Shown: positions 1-7,869 of the stretch, piece by piece
How positions within the stretch are numbered: the first letter of the stretch is position 1
Layout: each line of letters begins with the position of its first letter
IMG/VR virus record: IMGVR_UViG_3300033149_003257
Location: 87,965-151,964 of that record
From: a virus
Strand: one strand, 5' to 3'
Length of the DNA: 64,000 nucleotides
Program-made: the position numbers and the translations under genes
The notes under the pieces: generated by a model
Databases searched by the model: none
Told to the model about the DNA's origin: nothing
Seen by the model: the letters and a program-made list of their open reading frames with translations, nothing else

Positions 1-27
1 ATTTATTTAAATAATATTTCAGCATCT

Positions 28-441
28 TTATTTTTCCTCTTTAGATTTAAATAACATATAATGTTGTTCTTTATAATCAGCAGTTTTTCTTCTAGTTACT
101 GCTACATTAATAAAATGATATCTTCCTTTAATTTTCTTTCCAAAAAAATCTATAACAATATGTGCATTTGTATATTGTTCAATTTCACAAGAACCAATGT
201 CAAATTTTTTAAGAGTTCCAGCACCATAACCAGATTCAATTTTTCCAACAAATAATGCTTCTTTTTCACTATGATCATGAGTTCTAATTGCTAAAACTCT
301 TTCACCACTTTTTAATGGAACCCCTTTTCTAATTGCAAATGAAGCCCAATTATTTGAATTTGGAATCCGAAACCTTAGATCTTGATGCTTCTTAGCTTTT
401 TTTGCATCATGATCAATAACTATAAATTTAGAAGTTGTCAT
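28..441 (-). CDS. LigD-type 3'-phosphoesterase domain protein
   Basis: This stand-alone 137-aa protein matches the 3'-phosphoesterase (PE) module of the bacterial end-joining ligase LigD, which removes 3'-phosphates and terminal ribonucleotides before sealing. The metal- and phosphate-binding residues of that module can be seen: H11, the H19-x-D21-x-R23 set, H55-D56-H57 and the turn E69-x-GYGAGT. The length fits an isolated PE core; no ligase or polymerase module is attached. A GAGG ribosome site precedes the ATG. It is the last gene in view of the leftward operon that carries the replication genes. A primase-polymerase-like protein at 54738-55427 could be the matching polymerase module. The family call is firm; a role in phage DNA-end repair is inferred. 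Confidence 0.8.
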   Translation of the reverse strand: MTTSKFIVIDHDAKKAKKHQDLRFRIPNSNNWASFAIRKGVPLKSGERVLAIRTHDHSEKEALFVGKIESGYGAGTLKKFDIGSCEIEQYTNAHIVIDFFGKKIKGRYHFINVAVTRRKTADYKEQHYMLFKSKEEK

Positions 442-450
442 AAAATCCTC

Positions 451-699
451 TTATTTTATTTTAAATACTTCTACTGTAAAATGAATTTCTGGAATTGAAT
501 CACCTTGTTTATAAGAAACTTCTTCTTTTAAAATTGGAACAAAATCTCCAGATTTTAAATTTTTTTCTGAAGTTACAAAATCATCTATAGGAACTTTAAA
601 CAATTCATATTTACCCATTCCCCTATCTTTACTATTTGAGTTTGGAAGTTCTAAATAATCTTTCAAATATATTTCAGGAATATCATTATTATTACTCAT
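451..699 (-). CDS. hypothetical protein, 82 aa
   Basis: I do not recognise this protein. It is acidic, has no membrane segment or cysteine motif, and lies 9 nt upstream of the LigD-PE gene in the same operon. The ATG is chosen because a GAGGAG-type ribosome site sits about 7 nt before it. The same frame stays open for a further 37 codons upstream without a usable start; that stretch looks like the tail of a broken gene (700-901), so the true protein could once have been longer. Confidence 0.6.
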   Translation of the reverse strand: MSNNNDIPEIYLKDYLELPNSNSKDRGMGKYELFKVPIDDFVTSEKNLKSGDFVPILKEEVSYKQGDSIPEIHFTVEVFKIK

Positions 700-901
700 T
701 CCTCTCTCCTCTGTATATTTTAATAAATTAGAACCATATAAAGGATTTAACCAAAATTCTCCAACATAAAGAAATAATTCTACTTCCTTTCCAACAATAT
801 CTTTTTCTCTTCATACATAATTAATATTTTTTTTGATTATGTATATCATTCTTAAAACAAAAATCTTTAAATTGTTTATAATTTCCAGAAATAACCGCTA
901 T
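700..901 (-). pseudogene. degraded small phage gene
   Basis: On the minus strand two open pieces read as one small protein. The first (from about 901) begins IAVISGNYKQFKDF without a start codon. The second (to 700) reads EKDIVGKEVELFLYVGEFW. They lie in different frames, and removing one A from a run of eight A (around 827-834) joins them. A TGA stop then remains just before the second piece. The pattern of sandwiched hydrophobic and charged residues looks like normal coding sequence. So there are three lesions: lost start, frameshift and nonsense codon. A homopolymer miscall could explain only one of them. No function is known. Confidence 0.55.
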
Positions 902-911
902 CTAATAATTA

Positions 912-1376
912 TTATTCCTCAAGTGCCAATCTAGCCAAAGAATAAGCATCTGCCAAATTGTCATCATCAAATTCAACTCCCCACTTTTTAAAAACTTTAA
1001 GAAGCATTAAATTTTTTTTCGCATTTCCTTTTCCAGTAACAAATTTCTTTAAAGATCCCGGAGGAATAACTTTATAATTCATTTTATTTTGATAAAAATA
1101 TATTCTTATATAATAATTAAGAGCTCCCATTTCTAAAATAGATTGACCTTTTGATTGATAACTAGGACCCTCAATATATATAGATAATAAATTATCATTA
1201 TTTTTTAGAACGTTATCAATACTTCTAATAATTTCATTAAGTATAAATAAAATTCTAAATTCTATTTCATCTCCTGTTTTACTCTTTATTAATTGTTTTT
1301 CTATAATCTCAGCACTTTCATTTAAAATAATTAAACCAGTTCCATCAAATGATAAATCTAATCCACAATATAACAT
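912..1376 (-). CDS. RuvC-type Holliday junction resolvase
   Basis: This 154-aa protein has the RNase-H-fold layout of RuvC-type crossover junction endonucleases, which cut four-way DNA junctions during recombination and before packaging. The acidic catalytic set is visible: D7 in CGLDLS, E69 in IYIEGP, and the C-terminal D139/D143 in the DNLADAYSLA helix. The length is close to bacterial RuvC (about 170 aa), with no extra domain. It lies 20 nt downstream of a probable neck-protein gene and near the replication block, which suits a role in resolving replication and recombination intermediates. Confidence in the family is high; substrate detail is inferred. Confidence 0.85.
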   Translation of the reverse strand: MLYCGLDLSFDGTGLIILNESAEIIEKQLIKSKTGDEIEFRILFILNEIIRSIDNVLKNNDNLLSIYIEGPSYQSKGQSILEMGALNYYIRIYFYQNKMNYKVIPPGSLKKFVTGKGNAKKNLMLLKVFKKWGVEFDDDNLADAYSLARLALEE

Positions 1377-1396
1377 AATAAATCCTTTATTTTAAC

Positions 1397-2116
1397 TTAT
1401 CCAAAATCTACTACAATATTCATTAAAGGTCCCATAGAAAGTTTTTCTATTAATTCTCTTTTCTTCTCTTTTCCCTCATCCAAAACATCACCTTCTAAAG
1501 GAATTTCACCAAATGGAGTTCTTAAATTTCCTCCACCATATTTTTTTCTTATGCGACCTAATATGATCATGATATCAGCCAAACAAAAATCACAAAATAG
1601 AATTTGAAATTCATTTGGAATTCCTCTAAAATCTGATGGTTGCATTCTCTCATATACAACTGTTAATTGTGTTTCATTATTTGGTGTTGGAGAAATTCTT
1701 ACTATATTTGGATGTTTAAATTCAAAACCATAATCCCAAGAAGAAAAATGTTTAATCATCATTGAAACTTCGACATCTAAAGCCCATTCTCTGAGTTCAG
1801 ATAATGTAAATGGACCAATGGGAGGATGTCCAAACATAATTAAATTAGACTGAGGAAAAATAATATCAACTACATTTAAAATTTCAAGACCTTCAGGTTC
1901 ATTAAGATAATATTCATTGCTTCTTCCAGGAACTTGATTACTTTCTAAAGTAGTATTTAATGACATATTTTTTGGTTGAGGAACATAATAAGAAAACTCT
2001 CTTAAAGTATATTGTTTTATATGATTAATAATTACATCATCATCCATTTCAACACCAACATATGGAAACCCTAAATTAGATTTTATATAATTTAAAACTC
2101 TACTTTCATTTAACAT
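1397..2116 (-). CDS. probable virion structural protein (neck/connector-like)
   Basis: This 239-aa protein has the look of head-tail connector or neck proteins of large myoviruses: an N-terminal helical segment, a central beta-rich part with PxGPFTLSELREW, and a C-terminal helix followed by the IRKKYGGGNLRTPFGEIP loop. It has no signal peptide, membrane segment or catalytic motif. It sits between the resolvase and exonuclease genes with short spacers, so it is co-transcribed with replication genes. The assignment rests on general resemblance to phage neck proteins recalled from annotation, not on a diagnostic motif; it may be another structural protein. Confidence 0.4.
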   Translation of the reverse strand: MLNESRVLNYIKSNLGFPYVGVEMDDDVIINHIKQYTLREFSYYVPQPKNMSLNTTLESNQVPGRSNEYYLNEPEGLEILNVVDIIFPQSNLIMFGHPPIGPFTLSELREWALDVEVSMMIKHFSSWDYGFEFKHPNIVRISPTPNNETQLTVVYERMQPSDFRGIPNEFQILFCDFCLADIMIILGRIRKKYGGGNLRTPFGEIPLEGDVLDEGKEKKRELIEKLSMGPLMNIVVDFG

Positions 2117-2133
2117 AAAATAAACTCCTAATT

Positions 2134-3264
2134 TTAATTAGAAAAATATAGAACATCAATATCTTCACCAATTATAATTCCAGATCTTTGTAATGCAAGT
2201 TTCATTGACTCTTTGTTAGCAATAGAATTATCAGATAGTATATTTTGAATATGTTTCTTTTTATCTAAAATTTCCGTACTACTAGGATCATCTAATTCTC
2301 TAGATAATAATTCAAAGGAAACTAATTTCAGATTATTAGAAATAGTACTATTTTTGATCTCTTCATTAATAACAATACTCAAATATTTGTTCAATTCATT
2401 ACTAGAATCAATATTAAATATAATTTCATTGTTTCTAACTTTATCATATATAGTATTCATATTTCCAGATAATTTTAATAAATCATCAAATATACTTATA
2501 AATCTCTTAGAACCAATCCCTTTTACTCCATAAACATCATCTCCAGAATCTCCAATAATACTCATAGCTAAAGGTAAAAACTCATCTGGAATATGAGTAT
2601 CAACATGTAAAAAAGAAGACATTACTTTTCCACATTTTACCAACTTTTTATGTTTTGGAACTTTAGAAAAAACAGAACAATTTTGTTTTACACATTGAAA
2701 TAAATCATGATCATTTGAATAAACTAAATGATAAATATCATCTCCATCTTCAACTAAATTTCTAGTCATCAAATAATATGGTACAAAATCAGCTTCTAAA
2801 TTTGGAAGTCTAATAAATTTTATATTCGGAATTTTATTAAATACTTTTTCAGACAACAAAAAATTAGAATGTAAAACTTGAAAAAATAAATCTCTTTTAT
2901 CTCTATCTAAACCATATAAATCATCAATTTTTCTAGATATTTTATATTTTTTACTAATATTCTTATGATAATAAGATATTCCACTTTCTAAAAAAATATA
3001 CACATTTATATTAATATTTCTCTTAACTGCATATATTTTATGAAAAGATAAAAAAGATAATATTGAAGAGAAAACAGATGTATCAAACCTTTTAGTTCCT
3101 AAAGAACTTTCTACTATATTTAAAATTGCATGTTCCATATATATAGTTTGTAAATTATTTTTCAAATCAATATATATATTTAATGTTTTACAATCATTTC
3201 CAGAAATAACTTCATCAAGAATGCTATAACTTGGATAATAAGATAAAAGGCTAGCAGGATGCAT
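2134..3264 (-). CDS. FEN-like 5'-3' exonuclease (T4 RNase H type)
   Basis: This 376-aa 5' nuclease removes RNA primers and flaps from lagging-strand DNA. PIN-like domain motifs appear in order: NIYIDLKNNL with the first Asp, the LEADFVPYYL acidic helix, SNDHDLFQ, and then the GDSGDDVYGVKGIGSKRF helix-three-turn-helix that holds metal ligands and binds DNA. The length is close to T4 RNase H plus a C-terminal extension rich in Ser and Leu. A GGAG ribosome site lies 6-7 nt before the ATG, and the gene begins 4 nt after the sliding-clamp gene, consistent with the known partnership of this nuclease with the clamp in T4-like systems. Confidence 0.85.
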   Translation of the reverse strand: MHPASLLSYYPSYSILDEVISGNDCKTLNIYIDLKNNLQTIYMEHAILNIVESSLGTKRFDTSVFSSILSFLSFHKIYAVKRNININVYIFLESGISYYHKNISKKYKISRKIDDLYGLDRDKRDLFFQVLHSNFLLSEKVFNKIPNIKFIRLPNLEADFVPYYLMTRNLVEDGDDIYHLVYSNDHDLFQCVKQNCSVFSKVPKHKKLVKCGKVMSSFLHVDTHIPDEFLPLAMSIIGDSGDDVYGVKGIGSKRFISIFDDLLKLSGNMNTIYDKVRNNEIIFNIDSSNELNKYLSIVINEEIKNSTISNNLKLVSFELLSRELDDPSSTEILDKKKHIQNILSDNSIANKESMKLALQRSGIIIGEDIDVLYFSN

Positions 3265-3267
3265 ATA

Positions 3268-4053
3268 TCACTCCAATGTATCTATAGAAGATCTTATAAA
3301 TACATTAACTCCAACATTATTAATACAAGTATTAAATCTACTAATGCAAATATTTTCTCTTTCTCTAAACATATTAAATTTAATATCACCATCATGATCT
3401 ATAATAAATGGTATAACAACTAAATTAGAATATGAATTTTCAATAGAAACATCAGTTTCTACATGAATATTACCAATCAATTTAGCAAATTGGTCCTTCG
3501 ATTGAGTTTCAGTAACAAGATCTGCAAACTCCCCATTAAATAAAAGTTGCAAAGAATTCATATTGAAAGATTTAGAAATAATACTTATTCTATTTGAAAA
3601 AGATTCTTTTATATCAAGTTCTAAAATTGGTGATTGTCCATCTAGAACAAAAATACTATCTAGTTCCTCTTGACTCATAAATTTATTATCCATAAATTCA
3701 AGATTTGGATTAGCAAACTTTAATATAGTTTGACTATCTGAAAAAGAAAAAGAAGAACTATTTACTTTTATTTCAACAATTTCATTCAAAAAACATTTTA
3801 ATAAATCTATTTTTTGTCTTATATTAGTTAATGGTATATTTAAATTAAAAGCTCCAGGCGAATCAGAAATAATATTAGAAATATCAATTTCAAAAATACA
3901 ACTATGGTCATCACTTCTTTGTCTAATTACACCATCCCGAATATCTACATCACTACATAAATCTCTCAACAAAGATATAGTTCTAATAAAATCTTCATAT
4001 TGTTGAGCATCTAAATTTATAATTCTTTCTTCTTGAACTTGAGTATCAGACAT
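3268..4053 (-). CDS. sliding clamp (PCNA / T4 gp45 type)
   Basis: This is a 261-aa DNA polymerase processivity factor. The alternating beta-strand and short-helix pattern, the acidic overall charge and the length (about 230-270 aa) match PCNA-type trimeric clamps. Recognisable elements are the N-terminal helix EDFIRTISLLRDLC, the strand IVEIKVNSSSFSFSDS and the C-terminal acidic IRSSIDTLE end. Its neighbours are the exonuclease downstream and, further upstream in the operon, the primase and clamp loader, which is the expected T4-like cluster. Its ribosome site AAGGAG lies inside the end of the preceding 54-aa ORF, so the two are probably translationally coupled. Confidence 0.85.
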   Translation of the reverse strand: MSDTQVQEERIINLDAQQYEDFIRTISLLRDLCSDVDIRDGVIRQRSDDHSCIFEIDISNIISDSPGAFNLNIPLTNIRQKIDLLKCFLNEIVEIKVNSSSFSFSDSQTILKFANPNLEFMDNKFMSQEELDSIFVLDGQSPILELDIKESFSNRISIISKSFNMNSLQLLFNGEFADLVTETQSKDQFAKLIGNIHVETDVSIENSYSNLVVIPFIIDHDGDIKFNMFRERENICISRFNTCINNVGVNVFIRSSIDTLE

Positions 4054-4210
4054 TTAACAACTCCTTTCCTATTAAACCTCTTTGATATAATTTTCTAACT
4101 TTTTTCTTTATTTGTTTTAAATTCATGTCTTCAGTATTATTATAATATGATCTTAAAAGTAAAAGAATTTTTGGGTTTTTAAAAATAGCTTTATTTATTC
4201 TTTTACACAT
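4046..4210 (-). CDS. small basic protein overlapping clamp start, 54 aa
   Basis: This unannotated-size ORF begins MCKRINKAIFKNPKIL and ends 8 nt inside the clamp gene. It is strongly basic (Lys/Arg rich) with a predicted helical middle (KQIKKKVRKLYQRG), as expected for a small nucleic-acid-binding or clamp-loader-accessory protein, but I recognise no family. It starts 2 nt after the stop of the next upstream gene, fills what would otherwise be a 158-nt gap, and carries the clamp ribosome site near its 3' end. The ribosome site before its own ATG is weak (GGTAGG), so it may rely on coupling. Probably real. Confidence 0.6.
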   Translation of the reverse strand: MCKRINKAIFKNPKILLLLRSYYNNTEDMNLKQIKKKVRKLYQRGLIGKELLNV

Positions 4211-4211
4211 C

Positions 4212-4376
4212 CTACCATTCATAAGCAGTATCCTCCATTAATTCATAAATATCATTAACTTTATTTTCAATATCATGAGAATTTAGTATTATCTCTTTAA
4301 TTTTATTTTTTATTTCAACATTGAAATCTAAACCCTTCTCATATATCTCATCAATAAAATCAAAATATTTTGACAT
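4212..4376 (-). CDS. small acidic protein, 54 aa
   Basis: This is an unrecognised acidic, helical protein (MSKYFDFIDEIYEKGLDFNV...). A longer start 10 codons upstream exists, but it lies within the previous gene and has no ribosome site. The ATG at 4376 has AAGGA about 9 nt before it and begins just after the previous stop, so I use it. It sits between a 126-aa hypothetical gene and the small basic ORF before the clamp. No domain or motif is visible. Confidence 0.6.
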   Translation of the reverse strand: MSKYFDFIDEIYEKGLDFNVEIKNKIKEIILNSHDIENKVNDIYELMEDTAYEW

Positions 4377-4380
4377 AATA

Positions 4381-4761
4381 TTATTCCTTGTTAATTTTCT
4401 TAACAATAGTTATATATACAAATTTATCTTCAGTTACTTCAATAGAATGAACATAATCAAGAGTAACAAAATATTCTTCAGTTTTAGTTAAAATTTCCAT
4501 TACTCTTTCAGCAAGTTTTTTCAACCTACTTTCTTCAGTATTGATTGGAATACAAAAAATCATTAATATACTATCAAAACCATTAAAATCATATTGAAAC
4601 ATACAAACATTATTTCCAAGAACCATGTGCATTTGATCAGAACTAGCAGCTTTACAAACTAAACTATAATAATTAATTTTATCTAATCTACCATCATATT
4701 TAATACCAGATTCAACAGTAGAATCAAAAATATCTCTTATCTTTTCTTTAAAAAGGTCCAT
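4381..4761 (-). CDS. hypothetical protein, 126 aa
   Basis: I do not recognise this 126-aa protein. It has an N-terminal amphipathic helix (MDLFKEKIRDIFDST), a central mixed region with several Met and Cys residues, and a C-terminal beta-like stretch (FVYITIVKKINKE). There is no signal peptide or membrane segment. It is the first gene after a GAACAAA-type promoter-like site at 4802-4808 and carries AAGGA 11 nt before the ATG, so it may head a sub-operon that leads into the sliding clamp. Function is unknown. Confidence 0.65.
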   Translation of the reverse strand: MDLFKEKIRDIFDSTVESGIKYDGRLDKINYYSLVCKAASSDQMHMVLGNNVCMFQYDFNGFDSILMIFCIPINTEESRLKKLAERVMEILTKTEEYFVTLDYVHSIEVTEDKFVYITIVKKINKE

Positions 4762-4794
4762 TCTATTTATTTTCCTTAACTAAATTAATATAAA

Positions 4795-4826
4795 TTTTAT
4801 TTTTGTTCATAATTTATACAATATAT
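4795..4826 (-). promoter_or_regulatory. GAACAAA promoter-like element
   Basis: On the minus strand TATAAATTAT is followed directly by GAACAAAAATAAAAT. The GAACAAA core is at 4802-4808, about 40 nt before the ATG of the gene ending at 4381. The same core recurs before other genes on both strands. A 15-codon ORF starting at the ATG inside the motif is probably accidental. Direction and core agree with the other sites; function is inferred. Confidence 0.5.
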
Positions 4827-4832
4827 TCTAAA

Positions 4833-5807
4833 CTAAAGAATTATCTTTGTAGGTTCAACAGATTTACTTCCGAAATCTTTTCCATTTTTATTATAGTATA
4901 CAGTTAACGTATCAATTTTAGAAAACTTTTTAATTTTTTTATAATAATCAAGAGAAATACCATTATCAGATAAAATAATAACATCTGGAAAAAATATAGA
5001 TTCATAAAACTTTATACTATTAATTAATGAAGCATATTTAGAAGATAAAGCTGATGCATATATAGAAACTTCATCTTTTAAATTTATATAATCAAATAAA
5101 CTTTCATTAAAAATATCAAAAATACCTTCTGCTAAAATAATTTTTTTACTAAATTTATTATTACCAGGTATCCTATAATAATCAAGAAATAAAGGATTAT
5201 ATAAATTTAATTTAAAATATGAAAAATTAGAATTGTCATTAATATTTCTAAAAACTACTTTTGATTGATTATTAGTTAAAAATCCAACAAAATTAGAATG
5301 TAAAAAATCTCTAATTCTAAAAAGAGTTTGATTAATTGGAATATCATTAATATTTAGAAATTCATCTATATCAAAAATCAAACCTTTAATTTCTGATATA
5401 CTTATATTGAAGAATTTTAACCTTTTTTTAATATATAAATATTTATTTGAAAATTTATTAATATCAATAGAAGGTATTTTATAATCTCTTTTTATTTCTA
5501 TTTTATCATTTAAATTAATATTATTCTGAATATTTCTTACTTTATCTTGATCTACATATTTATTAGAAATATCATATCCAGAAATTTTTGAAATTAATTT
5601 ATGTATTAATCCACTTTCTCCACAATCACCAAAAAAACAATGAAATATTGGAGCTTCTAAAGATATATATAAATGATAATGTTTCTTATCTTTTTGATAT
5701 TCACACCATGGACACCTACATACTATATTTTTACTCTTTACTTTTACAGGATCGCCCAAATTTTTTATTAGATAATCAATAAATTCATCTTTATATATAC
5801 CAATCAT
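4833..5807 (-). CDS. DNA primase (CHC2 zinc finger plus TOPRIM)
   Basis: This 324-aa primase makes RNA primers for lagging-strand synthesis. The N-terminal zinc-binding domain shows C32-x2-C35 (with C30 nearby) and C57-x4-C62, the CHC2-type arrangement. The TOPRIM domain follows, with the catalytic Glu in IILAEGIFD (E228) and an acidic residue in VIILSDNG (D281). It is shorter than bacterial DnaG, lacking a helicase-interaction domain, and similar in size to T4 gp61. It starts 2 nt after a small zinc-protein gene, with the clamp loader just upstream. No replicative hexameric helicase (gp41 type) is in the window. Confidence 0.85.
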   Translation of the reverse strand: MIGIYKDEFIDYLIKNLGDPVKVKSKNIVCRCPWCEYQKDKKHYHLYISLEAPIFHCFFGDCGESGLIHKLISKISGYDISNKYVDQDKVRNIQNNINLNDKIEIKRDYKIPSIDINKFSNKYLYIKKRLKFFNISISEIKGLIFDIDEFLNINDIPINQTLFRIRDFLHSNFVGFLTNNQSKVVFRNINDNSNFSYFKLNLYNPLFLDYYRIPGNNKFSKKIILAEGIFDIFNESLFDYINLKDEVSIYASALSSKYASLINSIKFYESIFFPDVIILSDNGISLDYYKKIKKFSKIDTLTVYYNKNGKDFGSKSVEPTKIIL

Positions 5808-5809
5808 TT

Positions 5810-6118
5810 TTAACCTCTAAGATTTTGTAGCCAATCTAAAAAACCATGATTATTACATTTTGAACATCCACTTCCATTACAATTATCACATATAAATATA
5901 AGATTTTCAAAAGAATTACAATCAAATCCAGTTCCATGACAATATTCACATTCACCACCACTCCAAGAAAATCCAAAAGTCATTTTATAAACACCTGATA
6001 AACCAGTTCCATTACAATGTTTACATTTAGATAGTGGAATAGAAGAATTTTCAGAAAGTCTATTTAAAAAAACAAAAAGAGAATTTTTATCTATATGTTC
6101 TAAATTAATGTTTTCCAT
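5810..6118 (-). CDS. DnaJ-type zinc-knuckle small protein
   Basis: This 102-aa protein has repeated CxxCxGxG motifs like the zinc-binding domain of DnaJ: CKHCNGTG, CEYCHGTG, CDNCNGSG and CSKC. It has no J domain, so it is not a chaperone of the DnaJ type. The C-terminal ending GFLDWLQN resembles that of another protein in this window (31211-31447, GIIDWI), so the two belong to one phage family. It overlaps the clamp-loader gene by 14 nt and precedes the primase by 2 nt. Such proteins are common in phages; the function is unknown, with binding of protein or nucleic acid likely. Confidence 0.65.
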   Translation of the reverse strand: MENINLEHIDKNSLFVFLNRLSENSSIPLSKCKHCNGTGLSGVYKMTFGFSWSGGECEYCHGTGFDCNSFENLIFICDNCNGSGCSKCNNHGFLDWLQNLRG

Positions 6119-7097
6119 TTAAAATAGTATTCCTATATTCATTAAGAACTTTAATAATTTCAAATATCATAGACATAAAATTCATTGATGGAACCAAACA
6201 ATTAGAATGTGAATTAGTATATTTATTTATTATAATTTTTGCATGTGATGGAATATTAGAAGTAAAAAATAAAGAAGAATATATTCCTCTATAATCTAAG
6301 TCAAAATCATTTAACAAATTAAGAATGTTATTAATTATTTGACTTATTTTATGTTTCTCACCTTTTTCTAATAAACTAATAATTTCAACTATATTTGATA
6401 TTAAAACCTTTTCATTTGTTGTTATTAATTCTCTATTTACAAATAACTTTCCAGATAATGAAGATTTTTGTAATAAATTAACAATTCTTCTAATATCTGG
6501 ATATAAATTATCAACAATAAATTTTATATCATAATCTTCATAAGGAATTGATTCACTTTTTAATATTTCTTTACAATAGTTTACAACAAATTCAATTGGT
6601 AATTGTTTAAAAGAATATAACATAAATCTTGATTGAATTGGTTCTGGTATTTTAGAAATATAATTACAAGTAAATATAAATCTACCACTTTCTTCTTGAT
6701 ATTTATTAATTAAATATCTTAATGAATTAAAACTTGCATCTGTTAAATAATCAGCTTCATCTATAAAAACAATTCTATAATTATCTTGTCCAGCAGGTGG
6801 AATTTTTAGAAATGGTTCTATTACATCATCCACAAAATTAATTCCTCTAGATTTTTTAGCAGAACCATTAATCTCTAGTAAATTATCTCTTGGATTATTT
6901 AAAACACCATTTTTAGATGATAATATTCTAGAGAGAACTGTTTTACCACCACCAGGAGGACCATAAAATAATAAATTACCAATTTCTTTTTTATAAATAC
7001 ATTTTTCAAAATCTTTTCTATAAACATCTGGTAAAACTAAATCTTCTATTTTTTTTGGTCTATATTTTTCAACCCATATATTATTCAAAAATTCCAT
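6105..7097 (-). CDS. clamp loader ATPase (RFC / T4 gp44 type)
   Basis: This 330-aa AAA+ ATPase opens and loads the sliding clamp at primer-template junctions. The motifs are complete: the N-terminal WVEKYRPKKIEDL box typical of RFC small subunits, Walker A GPPGGGKT at residues 46-53, Walker B IVFIDEAD at 109-116, sensor-1 FTCNYISKI and the arginine-finger motif IQSRF. The length matches RFC small subunits and T4 gp44 (about 320 aa). No gp62-like small subunit is recognised nearby; one of the small proteins in the operon, or a homomeric complex, might serve. The gene lies 7 nt after its upstream neighbour. Confidence 0.9.
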   Translation of the reverse strand: MEFLNNIWVEKYRPKKIEDLVLPDVYRKDFEKCIYKKEIGNLLFYGPPGGGKTVLSRILSSKNGVLNNPRDNLLEINGSAKKSRGINFVDDVIEPFLKIPPAGQDNYRIVFIDEADYLTDASFNSLRYLINKYQEESGRFIFTCNYISKIPEPIQSRFMLYSFKQLPIEFVVNYCKEILKSESIPYEDYDIKFIVDNLYPDIRRIVNLLQKSSLSGKLFVNRELITTNEKVLISNIVEIISLLEKGEKHKISQIINNILNLLNDFDLDYRGIYSSLFFTSNIPSHAKIIINKYTNSHSNCLVPSMNFMSMIFEIIKVLNEYRNTILNGKH

Positions 7098-7104
7098 AAA
7101 ACTC

Positions 7105-7494
7105 CTAACAGTTATAAGTTGGACTAGTATGTAAAATTGCTAGTTGAGTTTGTTCCTTTACAAAATTAGAAATTATTCTTTTTTCTATATTTTTTTCAAA
7201 ATTATTTAATGCATCTTTTCCAAATATTATTTTATTGTTCTCATCAAAATCATGAACTTCTACAACAATAACGTCCTTTAACCACTCAAATTTATTTAAT
7301 ATTAACATATATAAAGCAGCCTGGTCTGGTAATACTGATACTTTAAATGAAACTTTTATTGAATCACCTTTTTTATCAAAATATAACATCATATCATTAT
7401 TTGAAAAAACATAACCTTTTTTTATATCAGTAACATTTATAATATTAATATTATATTTAGAAAGTTCTTTTTTAATATCCTCCACTTTTTTCAA
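7105..7494 (-). CDS. hypothetical protein, about 130 aa, TTG start
   Basis: This is an unrecognised protein with an N-terminal helix (KKVEDIKKELSKYNIN), a central beta-rich part and a C-terminal helix. Start choice: an ATG at 7509 has no ribosome site, but ATGGAGGATATTATATTG reads as a strong GGAGG ribosome site 8 nt before a TTG at 7494, so I take TTG. Even longer starts upstream overlap a terminator. The transcript probably begins at the GAACAAA element at 7520-7526. The gene ends 7 nt before the clamp loader and seems to lead that operon. Confidence 0.6.
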   Translation of the reverse strand: MKKVEDIKKELSKYNINIINVTDIKKGYVFSNNDMMLYFDKKGDSIKVSFKVSVLPDQAALYMLILNKFEWLKDVIVVEVHDFDENNKIIFGKDALNNFEKNIEKRIISNFVKEQTQLAILHTSPTYNC

Positions 7495-7508
7495 TATAAT
7501 ATCCTCCA

Positions 7509-7555
7509 TATTTTTGTATTTTGTTCTAAATGAAAAAAATAAATTCTTTATAACA
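7509..7555 (-). promoter_or_regulatory. GAACAAA promoter-like element
   Basis: On the minus strand GAACAAAATAC (core 7520-7526) lies 13 nt before the GGAGG ribosome site of the gene ending at 7105, and directly downstream of a hairpin plus T8 terminator. Terminator followed by this element is what a new transcription unit would look like, which supports reading the core as a promoter or start-site element. Confidence 0.5.
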
Positions 7556-7561
7556 AAACAA

Positions 7562-7593
7562 CAAAAAAAAGACAATATAATATTTTATATTAT
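7562..7593 (-). terminator. intrinsic terminator
   Basis: On the minus strand the perfect 7-bp stem ATAATAT/ATATTAT with an AAA loop (7577-7593) is followed a few bases later by eight T (7563-7570). It lies after the stop of the gene at 7616-7846 and before the next promoter-like site. The stem is all A-T, so strength is uncertain. Confidence 0.5.
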
Positions 7594-7615
7594 CTTTTTT
7601 AAATACAAAATTAAA

Positions 7616-7846
7616 CTACTTTTTTTTCTTTCTTTGTTTCTGAGGTCTAGTTTTTTTATTATTACTATCAATATAATTTTTCTTTTCATTAGTATCAAAT
7701 AATGGACATTTACCAATTCTCCATCTACTTTGAGGAGAAATATAAGAACAACAAAAATTCTTTTCGTCTTCATTTAAAATTCTTAAACAACCATTACATT
7801 CAGGAATAATTTCTTCACGAAGATTTTTTAAAGATAAAATTTTCAC
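7616..7846 (-). CDS. conserved phage protein, cysteine-rich, 76 aa
   Basis: This small protein has a cysteine-bearing core: PECNGCLRIL, then FCCSYISPQSRWRIGKCPLF, then a very basic tail (KKTRPQKQRKKKK). The CNGC...CC...W/R-x-GxCPL arrangement is a recurring phage pattern and suggests a bound metal, but I know no function. The start ATG is preceded by a GGAGG-like site. The tail overlaps the region just before the terminator at 7562-7593, so this is the last gene of its transcription unit. Confidence 0.65.
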   Translation of the reverse strand: MKILSLKNLREEIIPECNGCLRILNEDEKNFCCSYISPQSRWRIGKCPLFDTNEKKNYIDSNNKKTRPQKQRKKKK

Positions 7847-7869
7847 AATTAAACCTCCCTTTAATAATT

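Noticed and set aside
4212-4406. The longer 64-aa version of the small acidic protein
   Set aside because: Its start lies within the previous gene without a ribosome site; the ATG at 4376 has AAGGA.
4767-4811. A 15-codon ORF beginning MNKNKIY on the minus strand
   Set aside because: The ATG is part of the repeated promoter-like motif ATGAACAAA, and there is no ribosome site before it.
4818-4826. T4-type late promoter TATAAATA
   Set aside because: One site resembles it (TATAAATT), but the octamer is not found at the other genes, whereas GAACAAA is.
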